Shown: one piece after another, positions 17,158 through 25,636 of the stretch
Layout of the letters: each line of letters begins with the position of its first letter
Position numbering within the stretch: position 1 is the stretch's first letter
Source: Caulobacter rhizosphaerae
GTDB taxonomy: Bacteria > Pseudomonadota > Alphaproteobacteria > Caulobacterales > Caulobacteraceae
Assembly: GCF_010977555.1 (NCBI RefSeq)
Contig: NZ_CP048815.1
Span: 5,262,501-5,326,500 of the forward strand
Direction of reading: 5' to 3'
Length of the DNA stretch: 64,000 bases
Position numbers and translations under genes: made by a program
The notes under the pieces: model-generated
What the model was told of the DNA's origin: nothing
The model's database searches: none
The model's input: only the letters and a program-made list of their open reading frames with translations

Positions 17158-17298
17158 ATGGGTCAGGTGGTCCGCGGCGCGCCGTGCCGGGCGCGCCAGA
17201 ACGGTCGTTCGAACCGTTTTGGCTGGTTTATGCTCGTCGTCGCCGTCAATCTCGTCCTTTGGACCGGCGTGATCGCCCTCATCGTCCGCGCGACCTGA
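17158..17298 (+). CDS. Small single-pass membrane protein (46 aa)
   Basis: A short frame with an excellent ribosome site (GGGAGGAACGCC before the ATG at 17158). The first ~22 residues are polar and Arg-rich, followed by one strongly hydrophobic segment (FMLVVAVNLVLWTGVIALIV) and a short basic end. Predicted topology is N-in with one transmembrane helix. Unknown function. It ends 6 bp before the convergent HfsK gene. The ribosome site and clean hydrophobic profile argue that it is real. Confidence 0.6.
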   Translation: MGQVVRGAPCRARQNGRSNRFGWFMLVVAVNLVLWTGVIALIVRAT

Positions 17299-17304
17299 CG
17301 GCTC

Positions 17305-18387
17305 TCAACGCAAGCCGCGGAGCAGGTCGAGCCGGCGCATCGCCTTGCCGGGCAAGGCCGACATGGGTCCGAGCGGCAGGGCCTCGGCCATCTCGCGCAG
17401 GCCGTACACCGCCGTGCGGGCGAGGGTCGAGACCGACGGCGCGCCCAGGAACCCGAACATCACGCCTTGCTGGCGGTTCGACAGCTCGCGCTTGAAGCGG
17501 TAGTCGCCCGCGCCAAGATCAAGACGCTTGTAGGGGCCGCCATCCAGGCTCTTGAGGATGTCCTGGAACAGCAGCAGGCCCGGCGAATAGCGTTCGAACT
17601 TCGGGTCGTGCGCGATCATCCAGCCGTGGATCGTGCCGCCGCCGCGCAGGTGGAAGTGCACGGCCGCCAGTTCGTCGCCCAGATGCAGGGTGTAGAGCCC
17701 GCCGCCGAACGCCGGGTCGCGGGTCTCCAGCAGTTCGTCCATCAGCCGCATGACCCAGGCGGTCTTGAACAGGTCGGTCTGGCCGGTGGCCGCCAGCTGG
17801 GCGCGCTTCCAGGCGATCAGCCGCTCGAAATCGCCGCGCGAGTCCGACAGGGCCGTGAACCGGGTCGGACCGACCTCGCGCTCGACCTTGCGACGCTTCT
17901 TGTCGATGTCCTTCAGCGCGCCGACGCCGGCCGCCTTGCGCTCGGCCTCATAGGCGGCGTAGCCGTCCGCGACCTCGATCACCCACGAGACGCAATGGCC
18001 GCGGGCATGACCCTGGAAGGCCGGATCCTGCGCCTGCATGTGGCAGAAATCGTAGCGAGACACGCCCAGGGCCTGGAGCATGGCGCGCGGATCGGCCCGG
18101 AAGCCGTCGCGGGTCACCAGGGCCTGGTAGTCGCTCATCGGGGCGCCGACAGGCATGGCGGTCGAGCCGCGCTTGCGCACCGCCAGGAACGCGGCCGGGC
18201 GGCCGGCCGGATCGTACTGGACCGCGACCCGGGTGCTGTTGGCGGGGCCGCGCGCCCGGGCCACGGCCTGGGCCCATGACGGCGACAGGAACGGACTGTC
18301 GAAACGCACCTCTCCGGTCTGGGCGGCCGACCAGGCCGCGCGGACCTCCGCGGGCAGTTCCAGGGCGGGGAAGACGTCGATCTTCAA
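17305..18387 (-). CDS. hfsK: GNAT/FemAB-type N-acyltransferase, HfsK-like holdfast modification enzyme
   Basis: 360 residues of the acetyltransferase_6 (FemAB/CelD-like) type. It has an N-terminal half with FDSPFLSPSWAQAVARARG, a central basic helix (DIDKKRRKVEREVG), and a GNAT C-terminal half with AAVHFHLRGGGTIHGWMIAHDP, YSPGLLLFQDILKSL and a DLGAGDYRFKREL end. HfsK of C. crescentus (CC3689) is an N-acyltransferase of this family that binds c-di-GMP and tunes holdfast polysaccharide cohesion; in CB15 it lies about ten genes from creS (CC3699), the same spacing seen here. That synteny, from memory of locus numbers, is the main support. Without it the safe call is GNAT acyltransferase. Confidence 0.7.
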   Translation of the reverse strand: MKIDVFPALELPAEVRAAWSAAQTGEVRFDSPFLSPSWAQAVARARGPANSTRVAVQYDPAGRPAAFLAVRKRGSTAMPVGAPMSDYQALVTRDGFRADPRAMLQALGVSRYDFCHMQAQDPAFQGHARGHCVSWVIEVADGYAAYEAERKAAGVGALKDIDKKRRKVEREVGPTRFTALSDSRGDFERLIAWKRAQLAATGQTDLFKTAWVMRLMDELLETRDPAFGGGLYTLHLGDELAAVHFHLRGGGTIHGWMIAHDPKFERYSPGLLLFQDILKSLDGGPYKRLDLGAGDYRFKRELSNRQQGVMFGFLGAPSVSTLARTAVYGLREMAEALPLGPMSALPGKAMRRLDLLRGLR

Positions 18388-18469
18388 GGCAACCTCGATC
18401 CGGCTCGGGCCGAACGTGCGGCCGGATATTCGACGCCACCTTGACGCGGATAGATTGAACGAGGGTTTA

Positions 18470-18498
18470 CGCTCGGGAGATCCGCGTTCTCCCGAGCG
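18470..18498 (-). terminator. Stem-loop after the prolyl oligopeptidase gene
   Basis: A perfect 11-bp stem (CGCTCGGGAGA / TCTCCCGAGCG, 7-nt loop) starting 8 bp beyond the stop of the minus-strand peptidase gene. No T tract follows on either strand, so termination is likely but not textbook. Confidence 0.5.
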
Positions 18499-18505
18499 CA
18501 GGGCG

Positions 18506-20647
18506 TCAATCCATCAGCTTCTTCGACAGGTAGACATATTCCAGCGCCTGGCGGCGAGCGGTCTCGGCCAGGTTGGCGCTGGCCGCGTGGCCGCCGTCGA
18601 TGTTCTCGTAATAGAGCACCGGATAGCCCAGCTCCTCCAGCCGAGCCGCCGCCTTGCGAGCGTGGGCCGGGTGGACGCGGTCGTCCTTGGTCGAGGTCTC
18701 GATGAACACCTCGGGATATTTCCGACCGGCCTTGAGGTTGGAATAGGGGTCGTACTTGGCGATCACCGCCCGCTCGGACGGGATGGCCGGGTCGCCATAC
18801 TCGCCCACCCACGAGGCGCCGGCCCCGATCTGGCTGTAGCGGATCATGTCGAACAGCGGCACTTGCACGACGATGGCGTTGTAGAGCTCGGGCCGCTGGG
18901 TCAGGGCCACGCCCATCAAGAGACCGCCATTGCTGCCGCCCATGATCCCCAGCCGGCGCGGCGAAGTGATCTTGCGGCCGATCAGGTCCTGGGACACCGC
19001 GAAGAAGTCATCATAGGCCTTCTGGCGGTTGGCCTTCAGGGCCGCGTCGTGCCAGGCGGGGCCGAACTCGCCGCCGCCGCGGATGTTGGCGACCACATAG
19101 GTCCCGCCGCGCTCCAGCCACAGCTTGCCCATCACCCCCGAATAGGCCGGGGTCATCGACACCTGGAAGCCGCCATAGGCATAGAGCAGGGTCGGGGCCG
19201 AACCATCATATTTCACGCCCCTGGGCCGCACGACGAAGTAGGGGATCTTCACGCCGTCGCTGCTGGTCGCCTCGAACTGCTCGACCACGTGGGTCGAGGC
19301 GTCGAACCGGGCGGGAGAAGCCTTGACCTGCTCCAGCTTCAGCGAGGCGGCGTCGGCCAGCCAGTAAGTGGAGGGGGTCAGATAGCCGGTGACGCTGACG
19401 AACAGGCGGTCGTCCTTCTGCGAGGTCGAGCCCAGGCCGATCGTCGAATTGGCCGCCAGGGCCAGCTTCTGGTGCGTCCAGCCCTGGGGACCGTGGGCGT
19501 AGACCAGGGCCGCGCCGGTGACATTGTCCAGCAGGCCGACCACCAGCCGGTCGCGGGTGGTGGTGACGCCTTCCACCGACTGCTTGGCGGTGGGGCGCAG
19601 GACCAGGGTCGCGACGGCCTTGGCCGGGTCGGCCTTGAAGGCGGCCAGGTCAAAGCTGATCAGGTCGCCGGTCTTGAAGTTGCGCTCGGGCCAGTCCTGC
19701 TCCAGCGACACGACCATCTGGCCGGCCACATAGGCCTGGATCGAGTGCTTCAGCGGCAGGGGCAGCTTCACCGGGCCGGCGTCGGTCAGCAGGTAGGTCT
19801 CGGCCTCGAAGAAGCTGACTCCACGATTGGCCAGGACGGCGACGACCTTTCCGTCGGCGTCGGTCAGGGTGTAGGCCGAGGCCGAGACGTCGTCCGGCGT
19901 GCCGCGGAACACCTCCTTGGCGTCCGCCAGGGCCTGGCCGCGCTTCAGCGCCTTGACCACGTAGGGATAGCTGGACTTGGTCACCTGGCCCGGTTCCCAT
20001 TCGCGGGCGACCAGCAGGGTGTCCTTGTCCAGCCAGGCGACGTTCTGCTTGCCCTCGGGCAGGGCGAAGCCGCCGGGCACGAACGCCTTGGTCGTGGTGT
20101 CGAACTCGCGGATCGTCACCGCGTCCTTGCCGCCGTCCGACAGGGTCAGCAGGCAGCGGGTCTCTTCGGGCGGCAGGCAGTTGGCGCCCTTGAAGACCCA
20201 GTTGGCGTTCTCGGCCTTGGACAGGGCGTCGATGTCGAGGATCGTCTCCCACTGCGGATCGGCCGTGCGGTAGCTGTCCAGCGTCGTCCGCCGCCAAAGG
20301 CCGCGCACATGGTCGGCGTCCTGCCAGAAGTTGCGCAGGGATCCATCGCCGGCGAACGACACGCCGGGCACCCGGTCCTTGGCGTTGAGGATCGCCAGGG
20401 CCTGAGCCTCCAGCCCGGCATAGCGGCTGTCGCCCTGCAGGACCGCCAGGCTGCGCGTGTTCTGCGCCTTGGCCCAGGCCATCGGCCGCTCGCCCTCGAT
20501 CTCCTCCATCCACTTGTAAGGATCGTCCTTGCCCAGGTCGGTCAGCGGCGTGCGGGCTTCGGTATTGGCGGGCGGAGCGGGGTCGGCGGCTTGGGCTGCG
20601 GTCATGAGGCTCGTGGAGGCGAGGAGGGCGAGAAGCAGGCTACGCAT
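18506..20647 (-). CDS. S9 prolyl oligopeptidase family serine peptidase, exported
   Basis: 713 residues. A signal peptide (MRSLLLALLASTSLMTAAQA) precedes DPYKWMEEIEGERPMAW, the usual S9A opening. A seven-bladed beta-propeller occupies ~80-420 and the alpha/beta-hydrolase part has GIMGGSNGGLLMG with the nucleophile Ser. The C-terminal Asp and His fall in TKDDRVHPAHARK and IDGGHAAS. It cleaves short proline-containing peptides, probably in the periplasm. A hairpin follows the stop. Next upstream on the same strand is the K+ channel gene, 108 bp away. Confidence 0.92.
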   Translation of the reverse strand: MRSLLLALLASTSLMTAAQAADPAPPANTEARTPLTDLGKDDPYKWMEEIEGERPMAWAKAQNTRSLAVLQGDSRYAGLEAQALAILNAKDRVPGVSFAGDGSLRNFWQDADHVRGLWRRTTLDSYRTADPQWETILDIDALSKAENANWVFKGANCLPPEETRCLLTLSDGGKDAVTIREFDTTTKAFVPGGFALPEGKQNVAWLDKDTLLVAREWEPGQVTKSSYPYVVKALKRGQALADAKEVFRGTPDDVSASAYTLTDADGKVVAVLANRGVSFFEAETYLLTDAGPVKLPLPLKHSIQAYVAGQMVVSLEQDWPERNFKTGDLISFDLAAFKADPAKAVATLVLRPTAKQSVEGVTTTRDRLVVGLLDNVTGAALVYAHGPQGWTHQKLALAANSTIGLGSTSQKDDRLFVSVTGYLTPSTYWLADAASLKLEQVKASPARFDASTHVVEQFEATSSDGVKIPYFVVRPRGVKYDGSAPTLLYAYGGFQVSMTPAYSGVMGKLWLERGGTYVVANIRGGGEFGPAWHDAALKANRQKAYDDFFAVSQDLIGRKITSPRRLGIMGGSNGGLLMGVALTQRPELYNAIVVQVPLFDMIRYSQIGAGASWVGEYGDPAIPSERAVIAKYDPYSNLKAGRKYPEVFIETSTKDDRVHPAHARKAAARLEELGYPVLYYENIDGGHAASANLAETARRQALEYVYLSKKLMD

Positions 20648-20755
20648 CTAGGGATCCGGCGGCTGTCGTGACAGGTGGCCCGCTCAGACAAGCGGAGCCT
20701 TTGAGCCGGACGGTATCGCAAATCCAGGGCCGCGCCAGTGTGTCGATCCGCGGGC

Positions 20756-21565
20756 TCAGTCGTCGTTGGGAATGTTCAGCACCTGACCGCAGGCCTTGCA
20801 GTGCACGGCGTCGGGATCGTGCCGGCGCAGGCCGCAGCAGGGACAGGGGAAGGTCACCTTGTGCGGCCGCAGGATCGACTGAATCAGGCCGATGAACAGC
20901 GACACCCCGCCCAGCATCACCGCCATCGACAGCAGCTTGCCCCAGACGCCGGGCAGGGTGACGTCGCCATAGCCGGTGGTCGTCAGGCTGGTGACGGTGA
21001 AATAGAGAGCGTCGACATAGCCGGCGATGCCCTCGTGCCGGCCGGCGAAGCTGGAATAGACGAAGCCGGTGATCACGAACACGAAGGTCAGCAGCGACGA
21101 GGCCGCCCGGGTGATCTGCTCCACCCGCGTGTCGTCGTAGCGGCGGCCGACCGTGCGCCAGAAGAACTCGCTGTGGATCAGGGTCCACAGCCGCAGCACC
21201 CGCAGGAAGCCGAAGTTGAACAGCCAGCCGGGGAACAGCAGGGTGGCCAGCACGAACAGGTCGACCCAGACGATCGGCTTCTTCAGCCAGGCCTTCGGGT
21301 CGCCGTGGGCGACGGCCCGGGCCAGCAGGTCCAGGCCCAGGAACGCCGCCACCCCGTAGTCGATCAGGTAGAAGGTCAGGCCGTGGCGGCGCATCAGCGG
21401 CGCGGCGATGAAGAAGGCGATGATCGCCAGGTCGATGACGATGATCCCGTAGCGGAACCGCACGGCGGCCGGCGAGGCGCCGTGATAGAGCGCCCGGAAA
21501 CGGGCCCTCAGGCGCAGGTCGTCGGTGTTTTCGACTGTCAAAGTGACCATCCCGCGGCGACGCAT
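20756..21565 (-). CDS. Potassium channel protein with C-terminal zinc ribbon
   Basis: About 269 residues. It has several transmembrane helices, including a voltage-sensor-like region (FGFLRVLRLWTLIHSEFFW), then a pore loop LTTTGYGD (the K+ selectivity filter) between the last two helices. The tail holds a zinc ribbon, CPCCGLRRHD ... CKACG (four cysteines), instead of the RCK/TrkA domain usual in Kch-type channels. The start is uncertain: ATG at 21565 is used, with ATG at 21550 and TTG at 21583 as alternatives. The zinc ribbon could gate or anchor the channel, or bind a partner. Confidence 0.85.
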   Translation of the reverse strand: MRRRGMVTLTVENTDDLRLRARFRALYHGASPAAVRFRYGIIVIDLAIIAFFIAAPLMRRHGLTFYLIDYGVAAFLGLDLLARAVAHGDPKAWLKKPIVWVDLFVLATLLFPGWLFNFGFLRVLRLWTLIHSEFFWRTVGRRYDDTRVEQITRAASSLLTFVFVITGFVYSSFAGRHEGIAGYVDALYFTVTSLTTTGYGDVTLPGVWGKLLSMAVMLGGVSLFIGLIQSILRPHKVTFPCPCCGLRRHDPDAVHCKACGQVLNIPNDD

Positions 21566-21658
21566 GAGGTTCGCCCAATACAACGACAGGATACAGGTTC
21601 AAGACCCAAGCGGACGACTTTCATCTTCCAGCCCCGGGGGCCATTGCGCGCTCATCCG

Positions 21659-21901
21659 TCACGGCTTCATGGCGTCGGCGCGGCTCTCCAACAGGCCTGG
21701 GCGATGCGATTTCACCTCCGTGCGCCACGCCAGCAGGGCGGTCCTCGCCGGCCCCTTCGGCGTCTTGCCCAGTTGCTCGTCGATCTTGGCCAGGATCGCG
21801 TCGTTCAGGGCCAGCGCGGCCTTGACCCCCTCGAGCATCAGCACGCGAAGCTCGTTGCCTCGGCGGATCTTGCGACGGCGGGGTGGTTTGGACTTGGGCA
21901 T
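21659..21901 (-). CDS. Small basic protein of unknown function (80 aa)
   Basis: The ATG at 21901 has a good ribosome site (GGAGAACCTC). The N-terminus is strongly basic (MPKSKPPRRRKIRRGNEL), followed by an amphipathic helix (LRVLMLEGVKAALALNDAILAKIDEQL) and a polar tail. It could bind nucleic acid or ribosomes, but no family is recognised. It precedes the K+ channel gene on the same strand, 93 bp or more apart. Confidence 0.55.
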   Translation of the reverse strand: MPKSKPPRRRKIRRGNELRVLMLEGVKAALALNDAILAKIDEQLGKTPKGPARTALLAWRTEVKSHRPGLLESRADAMKP

Positions 21902-22608
21902 GAGGTTCTCCGTGCTTGAAGAGGTCGCGAGCGGACACGGCTCTTCGACCTCGGCCCTTCGCGGGCGAGTGGGTGGGGAGGCGCGGAGCGGTCCGGGCCT
22001 GGCCCGGATGACCGTGGGTATTGAGTGTGCGTTTCGGCTAGACCTGACCGCTCCGCGAAACCGTTCTTCTCAAGGGACGGCGATTGAGGGCCTGTTTCAT
22101 CCCGGTCGGCGTTCCCCCTCAGGCGGGCAGGATCAAAGTCGCCCGGAAGGGGCCGTCGGCGACTCCGACTGATCCTCGAACAGGCCGGTTTGAACTCCCG
22201 GCCCCGTCAACCCGCCTGTCCCGCCACCGTCCCCGAAAGACCTTGGAGCCTTCTGAGCCCCGCCGCCCGCCGCGGTCCGATCGCCAGGCCCAGGCGGCCC
22301 CGCTCGGTTCCATCCCCCATCGCCTGCTTGGGCCGGTACCAAGAGCCCTCCCCCGCGATGGGGACGAGATCAGTATGGGACGGGTTTGAGCTCCGAGGAC
22401 TGGTGACGCTCACTATTTTTCAGGGCGTTGAAAGGGTTGATGTTATTAGCGCGTCTGTCGGGGATGGACGCCGCTGGATCCCCCAAAGACTACCCTCTCC
22501 CTGAGGGAGAGGGTTCAAGAAGGTCCGCGTCCAAAAATCCGCGCTCAAATCGCCGCAGTTGGGCCCGGCCTCTGACTCGGCCGAGGTTTTCCACTATATA
22601 GCCCCACC
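21902..22608. other. Gene-free 0.7-kb region rich in nested inverted repeats; candidate structured RNA
   Basis: No convincing coding frame on either strand. Perfect paired segments: 21982-21993 with 22046-22057 (12 bp, enclosing a 7-bp hairpin TCCGGGC-CTG-GCCCGGA at 21992-22008); 22089-22096 with 22179-22186, enclosing 22129-22135/22170-22176, enclosing 22137-22143/22158-22164 (three nested stems); 22183-22188/22198-22203; and 22315-22323/22355-22363 (9 bp), enclosing 22327-22331/22339-22343. A short hairpin followed by TATTTTT lies at ~22402-22420. I looked for RNase P, tmRNA, SRP RNA and B12-riboswitch landmarks and found none. Either a structured noncoding RNA or a cluster of repeats upstream of dapF. 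Confidence 0.4.
22492..22514. repeat. CCCTCTCC hairpin, related to the CCTCCCC elements
   Basis: ACCCTCTCCC-TGA-GGGAGAGGGT, a perfect 10-bp inverted repeat ~95 bp upstream of dapF. It resembles one terminal hairpin of the elements at 12609 and 51492 but lacks the second unit. Confidence 0.6.
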
Positions 22609-23463
22609 ATGAGCCGCACCTTTCTCAAGATGAACGGCCTCGGCAACGACTTCGTCGTGATCGAGACCCTGACCCAGCCTTTCAATCCGACGGCTGAGGA
22701 CATCCGCGCCATCGCCAAACGTGGCGAAGGCGGGATCGGCTGCGACCAGGTGATCGCCATCGACCCGCCGCGCGCCGAAGGCGCCAGCGCCTATGTGCGG
22801 TTCTGGAATTCCGACGGCGAGGAGACCGGGGCCTGCGGCAACGGCACCCGCTGCGTGGCCTGGCTGCTGATGCAGTCGGGCAAGAAGGACGCGGTAGCCT
22901 TCGACACGGTGGCCGGTCGGCTGTCGGGCGTGATGGCCGGCGACAAGCTGGTCACCGTCGACATGGGCCAGCCGGGCCTAGCCTGGGACCAGATCCCACT
23001 CGCCGAAGAGATGGACACCGTCGGTATCGAGCTGCAGGTCGGTCCGATCGACGCGCCACTGGTCCACACGCCCGGCTGCGTCTCGATGGGCAATCCGCAC
23101 GTGGTGTTCTTCGTCGAGGCCCCGGTCGACGACGCGTTCGCCACGGGCACGGGAAGCCTGGTCGAGCACCACCCCCTGTTCCCGGAAGGCGTCAATGTCG
23201 GCTTCGCCCACATCGCCGCCCGCGACCACATCCAGCTGAAGGTCTGGGAACGCGGCGCGGGCCTGACCGCGGCCTGCGGCACCGGCGCCTGCGCGGCCCA
23301 GGTGGCCGCCGTGCGCCGCGGCCTGACCGATCGCGTGGCCAAGGTCGAGTTCGAGAGCGGCGCCCTGACCATCGAATGGCGCGAGGCCGACGGCCACGTG
23401 ATCATGACGGGTCCGGTGACCATGGAGTTCGTCGGCAAGCTGCCGGAGCGCGCGGCCGCATGA
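22609..23463 (+). CDS. dapF: Diaminopimelate epimerase
   Basis: 284 residues. MNGLGNDFVVIE opens the protein; the two catalytic cysteines lie in ACGNGTRC (Cys76) and AACGTGACAAQ (near residue 222). Conserved GNPHVVFF and FEGGALTIEW-like segments (here FESGALTIEW) are present. It converts LL- to meso-diaminopimelate for lysine and peptidoglycan. First gene of an overlapping operon: its stop overlaps the ATG of the SDR gene (ATGA). A promoter-like CACTATATAG lies just before the start, so the leader may be very short. Confidence 0.97.
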   Translation: MSRTFLKMNGLGNDFVVIETLTQPFNPTAEDIRAIAKRGEGGIGCDQVIAIDPPRAEGASAYVRFWNSDGEETGACGNGTRCVAWLLMQSGKKDAVAFDTVAGRLSGVMAGDKLVTVDMGQPGLAWDQIPLAEEMDTVGIELQVGPIDAPLVHTPGCVSMGNPHVVFFVEAPVDDAFATGTGSLVEHHPLFPEGVNVGFAHIAARDHIQLKVWERGAGLTAACGTGACAAQVAAVRRGLTDRVAKVEFESGALTIEWREADGHVIMTGPVTMEFVGKLPERAAA

Positions 23464-24290
23464 CCGTCCACCCCGCCATCGGACCGGGCAAGACGGCCGT
23501 GGTCACCGGCGCGGCCGACGGCATCGGCCTGGCCGCCGCGCAGGCTTTCGCCGCGCTCGGCATGAACGTGGTCATGGCCGACATCATGGGCCGGGCCCTG
23601 AAGAAGGCGGCCGACGCCATCGGCGACAAGGCCCTGGCCGTGCCGACCGACGTCGCCGACCGCGCCGCCGTCCAGGCCCTGCGCGACGCGGCGGTCGAAC
23701 GGTTCGGCGCCGTCGACGTGCTGATGAACAACGCCGGAGTCGGCGGCGGGGGCGACGCCTTCTCGGGCGAGGACCCGTGGAAGCGGGTGCTGGACGTCAA
23801 CCTGTGGGGCGTGATCAACGGCGTCCAGCTGATCGGCGAGGAGATGGCGGCCAGCGGCCGTCCTGGCCTGATCATCAACACCGGCTCCAAGCAGGGCGTC
23901 ACCCAGCCGCCGGGCAACACGGCCTACAACGTCAGCAAATCGGCGATGAAGGCCCTGACCGAGGGCCTGGCCCATACCCTGCGCGAGATCGTCGACTGCC
24001 AGGTCGACGCTCGCCTGCTGATCCCTGGCCATGTCTTCACGGGCATGACCCGTCGCGGGACCGACAAGCCGGCGGGAGCCTGGACGCCCGAGCAGACCGT
24101 CCAGTTCATGCTCGACAGCATCGCCCGCGGCGACTTCTACATCCTGTGTCCCGACAACGACGTGCCGCGCTCGCTGGACGAGAAGCGCATGGCCTGGGCC
24201 ATGGGCGACGTCATCGAAAACCGCCCCGCCCTGTCGCGCTGGCATCCCGACTGGAAGGACGCCTTCGCGGCGTTCGTGGACCGGCCGTGA
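23460..24290 (+). CDS. Short-chain dehydrogenase/reductase
   Basis: 276 residues from the ATG at 23460, which overlaps the dapF stop. It is a classical SDR: TGAADGIG cofactor motif (TGxxxGxG), NNAGV, catalytic Ser in INTGSKQ, and YNVSKSA with the catalytic Tyr and Lys. An acidic residue at the end of beta-2 (VVMAD) suggests NAD(H) preference. It carries a longer C-terminal part (after ~200) than minimal SDRs. Substrate unknown. Translationally coupled on both sides (ATGA with dapF, GTGA with mtaB). Confidence 0.9.
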   Translation: MTVHPAIGPGKTAVVTGAADGIGLAAAQAFAALGMNVVMADIMGRALKKAADAIGDKALAVPTDVADRAAVQALRDAAVERFGAVDVLMNNAGVGGGGDAFSGEDPWKRVLDVNLWGVINGVQLIGEEMAASGRPGLIINTGSKQGVTQPPGNTAYNVSKSAMKALTEGLAHTLREIVDCQVDARLLIPGHVFTGMTRRGTDKPAGAWTPEQTVQFMLDSIARGDFYILCPDNDVPRSLDEKRMAWAMGDVIENRPALSRWHPDWKDAFAAFVDRP

Positions 24291-25636
24291 CGACCTACAC
24301 GCTCATCTCCAGGCCTCCGACGCCCAGGCCCGCTGTAGGCGAAGAAGGCGGTCCTGCGACCACCGTGTCGGGACCCGACGGCGTCGACGTCGTCACCTTC
24401 GGCTGCCGGCTGAACGCCTACGAGTCCGAGGCCATCCGGGCCCGCGCCTCGGCCGACGGCCTGGCGGACGCGGTGGTGTTCAACACCTGCGCGGTGACCA
24501 ACGAGGCCGTGCGCCAGGCTCGTCAGGCGATCCGCAAGGCCCGCCGCGAGCGGCCCGACGCCCGGCTGATCGTCACCGGCTGCGCCGCCCAGATCGACCC
24601 CGCCGCCTTCGCCGCCATGCCGGAAGTGGACCTGGTGCTGGGCAACGCCGAGAAGGCCGCGCCGGGCGCCCTGCTCGACACCTCCACCCGCGTGCGGGTC
24701 AACGACATCATGTCGATCAAGGAGACCGCCGGTCACCTGATCGCCGGCCTCAAGGACCGGGCGCGGGCCTATGTCGAGGTCCAGAACGGCTGCGACCACC
24801 GCTGCACCTTCTGTATCATCCCCTACGGCCGGGGCAATTCACGCTCGGCTCCGGCCGGCGAGGTGGTCGAGCAGGTCCGTCGCCTATCGGCCGAGGGCTA
24901 TAACGAGGTGGTGCTGACCGGCGTGGACGTCACCTCCTGGGGCGCCGACCTGCCCGGCCAGCCGACCCTCGGCCAACTGGTGGGCCGCATCCTGCGGATG
25001 GTCCCCGACCTGCCGCGCCTGCGCCTGTCATCGATCGACGCGGCCGAGATCGATCCCGACCTGTTCAAGCTGCTCGAGACCGAGCCGCGGCTGATGCCCT
25101 ATCTGCACCTGTCGCTGCAGGCCGGCGACAACCTGGTGCTCAAGCGCATGAAGCGCCGCCACAGCCGCGAGGACGCCCTGAAGCTGGTGTCCGAGGTGCG
25201 TCGCGTGCGCCCCGACACCGCCTTCGGCGCCGACCTGATCGCCGGCTTCCCGACCGAGAGCGACGAGGCGTTCGAGAACACCCTGAAGCTGGTCGAGGAG
25301 GCGGGCCTGGCCTTCCTGCACGTCTTCCCCTACAGCGCTCGCCCCGGTACGCCGGCGGCGCGGATGCCGCCCGTCAAGGGTCCGGTGATCAAGGACCGCG
25401 CCCGCCGGCTGCGCGAGGCCGGCCAGGCGGGGCTGGAACGCCACCTGCAGCGCCAGGTGGGCCGGACCCTGTTGGGCCTGGTCGAGCGCGAGGGCGTGGC
25501 CCGGGCCGAGGATTTCACCGAGATCGCCTTCGATCCCGCCTTGGGGGGCCCCGCGCCCCAGGGCCAGATCGCCGCCTTCCGGGTGGTCGGCCACGACGGG
25601 ACCCGGGTGATCGCCGAGCTCGCCGCCCAGGCATGA
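24287..25636 (+). CDS. mtaB: tRNA t6A37 methylthiotransferase MtaB
   Basis: 449 residues from the GTG at 24287 that overlaps the SDR stop (GTGA). The UPF0004 domain has its three cluster cysteines (TFGCRLN, VFNTCAVT, TGCAAQ). The radical-SAM motif CDHRCTFC follows, then a C-terminal TRAM-like stretch (~385-449). Two [4Fe-4S] clusters let it convert t6A37 to ms2t6A37 in ANN-decoding tRNAs. The absence of a longer MiaB-type N-terminus and the CRLN motif favour MtaB over MiaB or RimO. The ~25 residues before the first motif are low-complexity and Pro-rich. Confidence 0.93.
   Translation: MTTYTLISRPPTPRPAVGEEGGPATTVSGPDGVDVVTFGCRLNAYESEAIRARASADGLADAVVFNTCAVTNEAVRQARQAIRKARRERPDARLIVTGCAAQIDPAAFAAMPEVDLVLGNAEKAAPGALLDTSTRVRVNDIMSIKETAGHLIAGLKDRARAYVEVQNGCDHRCTFCIIPYGRGNSRSAPAGEVVEQVRRLSAEGYNEVVLTGVDVTSWGADLPGQPTLGQLVGRILRMVPDLPRLRLSSIDAAEIDPDLFKLLETEPRLMPYLHLSLQAGDNLVLKRMKRRHSREDALKLVSEVRRVRPDTAFGADLIAGFPTESDEAFENTLKLVEEAGLAFLHVFPYSARPGTPAARMPPVKGPVIKDRARRLREAGQAGLERHLQRQVGRTLLGLVEREGVARAEDFTEIAFDPALGGPAPQGQIAAFRVVGHDGTRVIAELAAQA

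Noticed and set aside
17200..17230. tRNA-like GTTCGAACC segment
   Set aside because: No acceptor, D-arm or anticodon stems around it; it lies inside the 46-residue membrane protein gene.
22084..22389. Short plus-strand coding frame upstream of dapF
   Set aside because: Pro/Arg-rich, no ribosome site, and it coincides with the paired segments of the structured region.
21902..22608. RNase P RNA, tmRNA, SRP RNA or cobalamin riboswitch
   Set aside because: None of the conserved landmarks (GAGGAAAGTCC, the tmRNA tag frame, the GGAAGGAAGCAGC-type SRP core, the B12 box) occurs on either strand. Kept only as an unassigned structured region.
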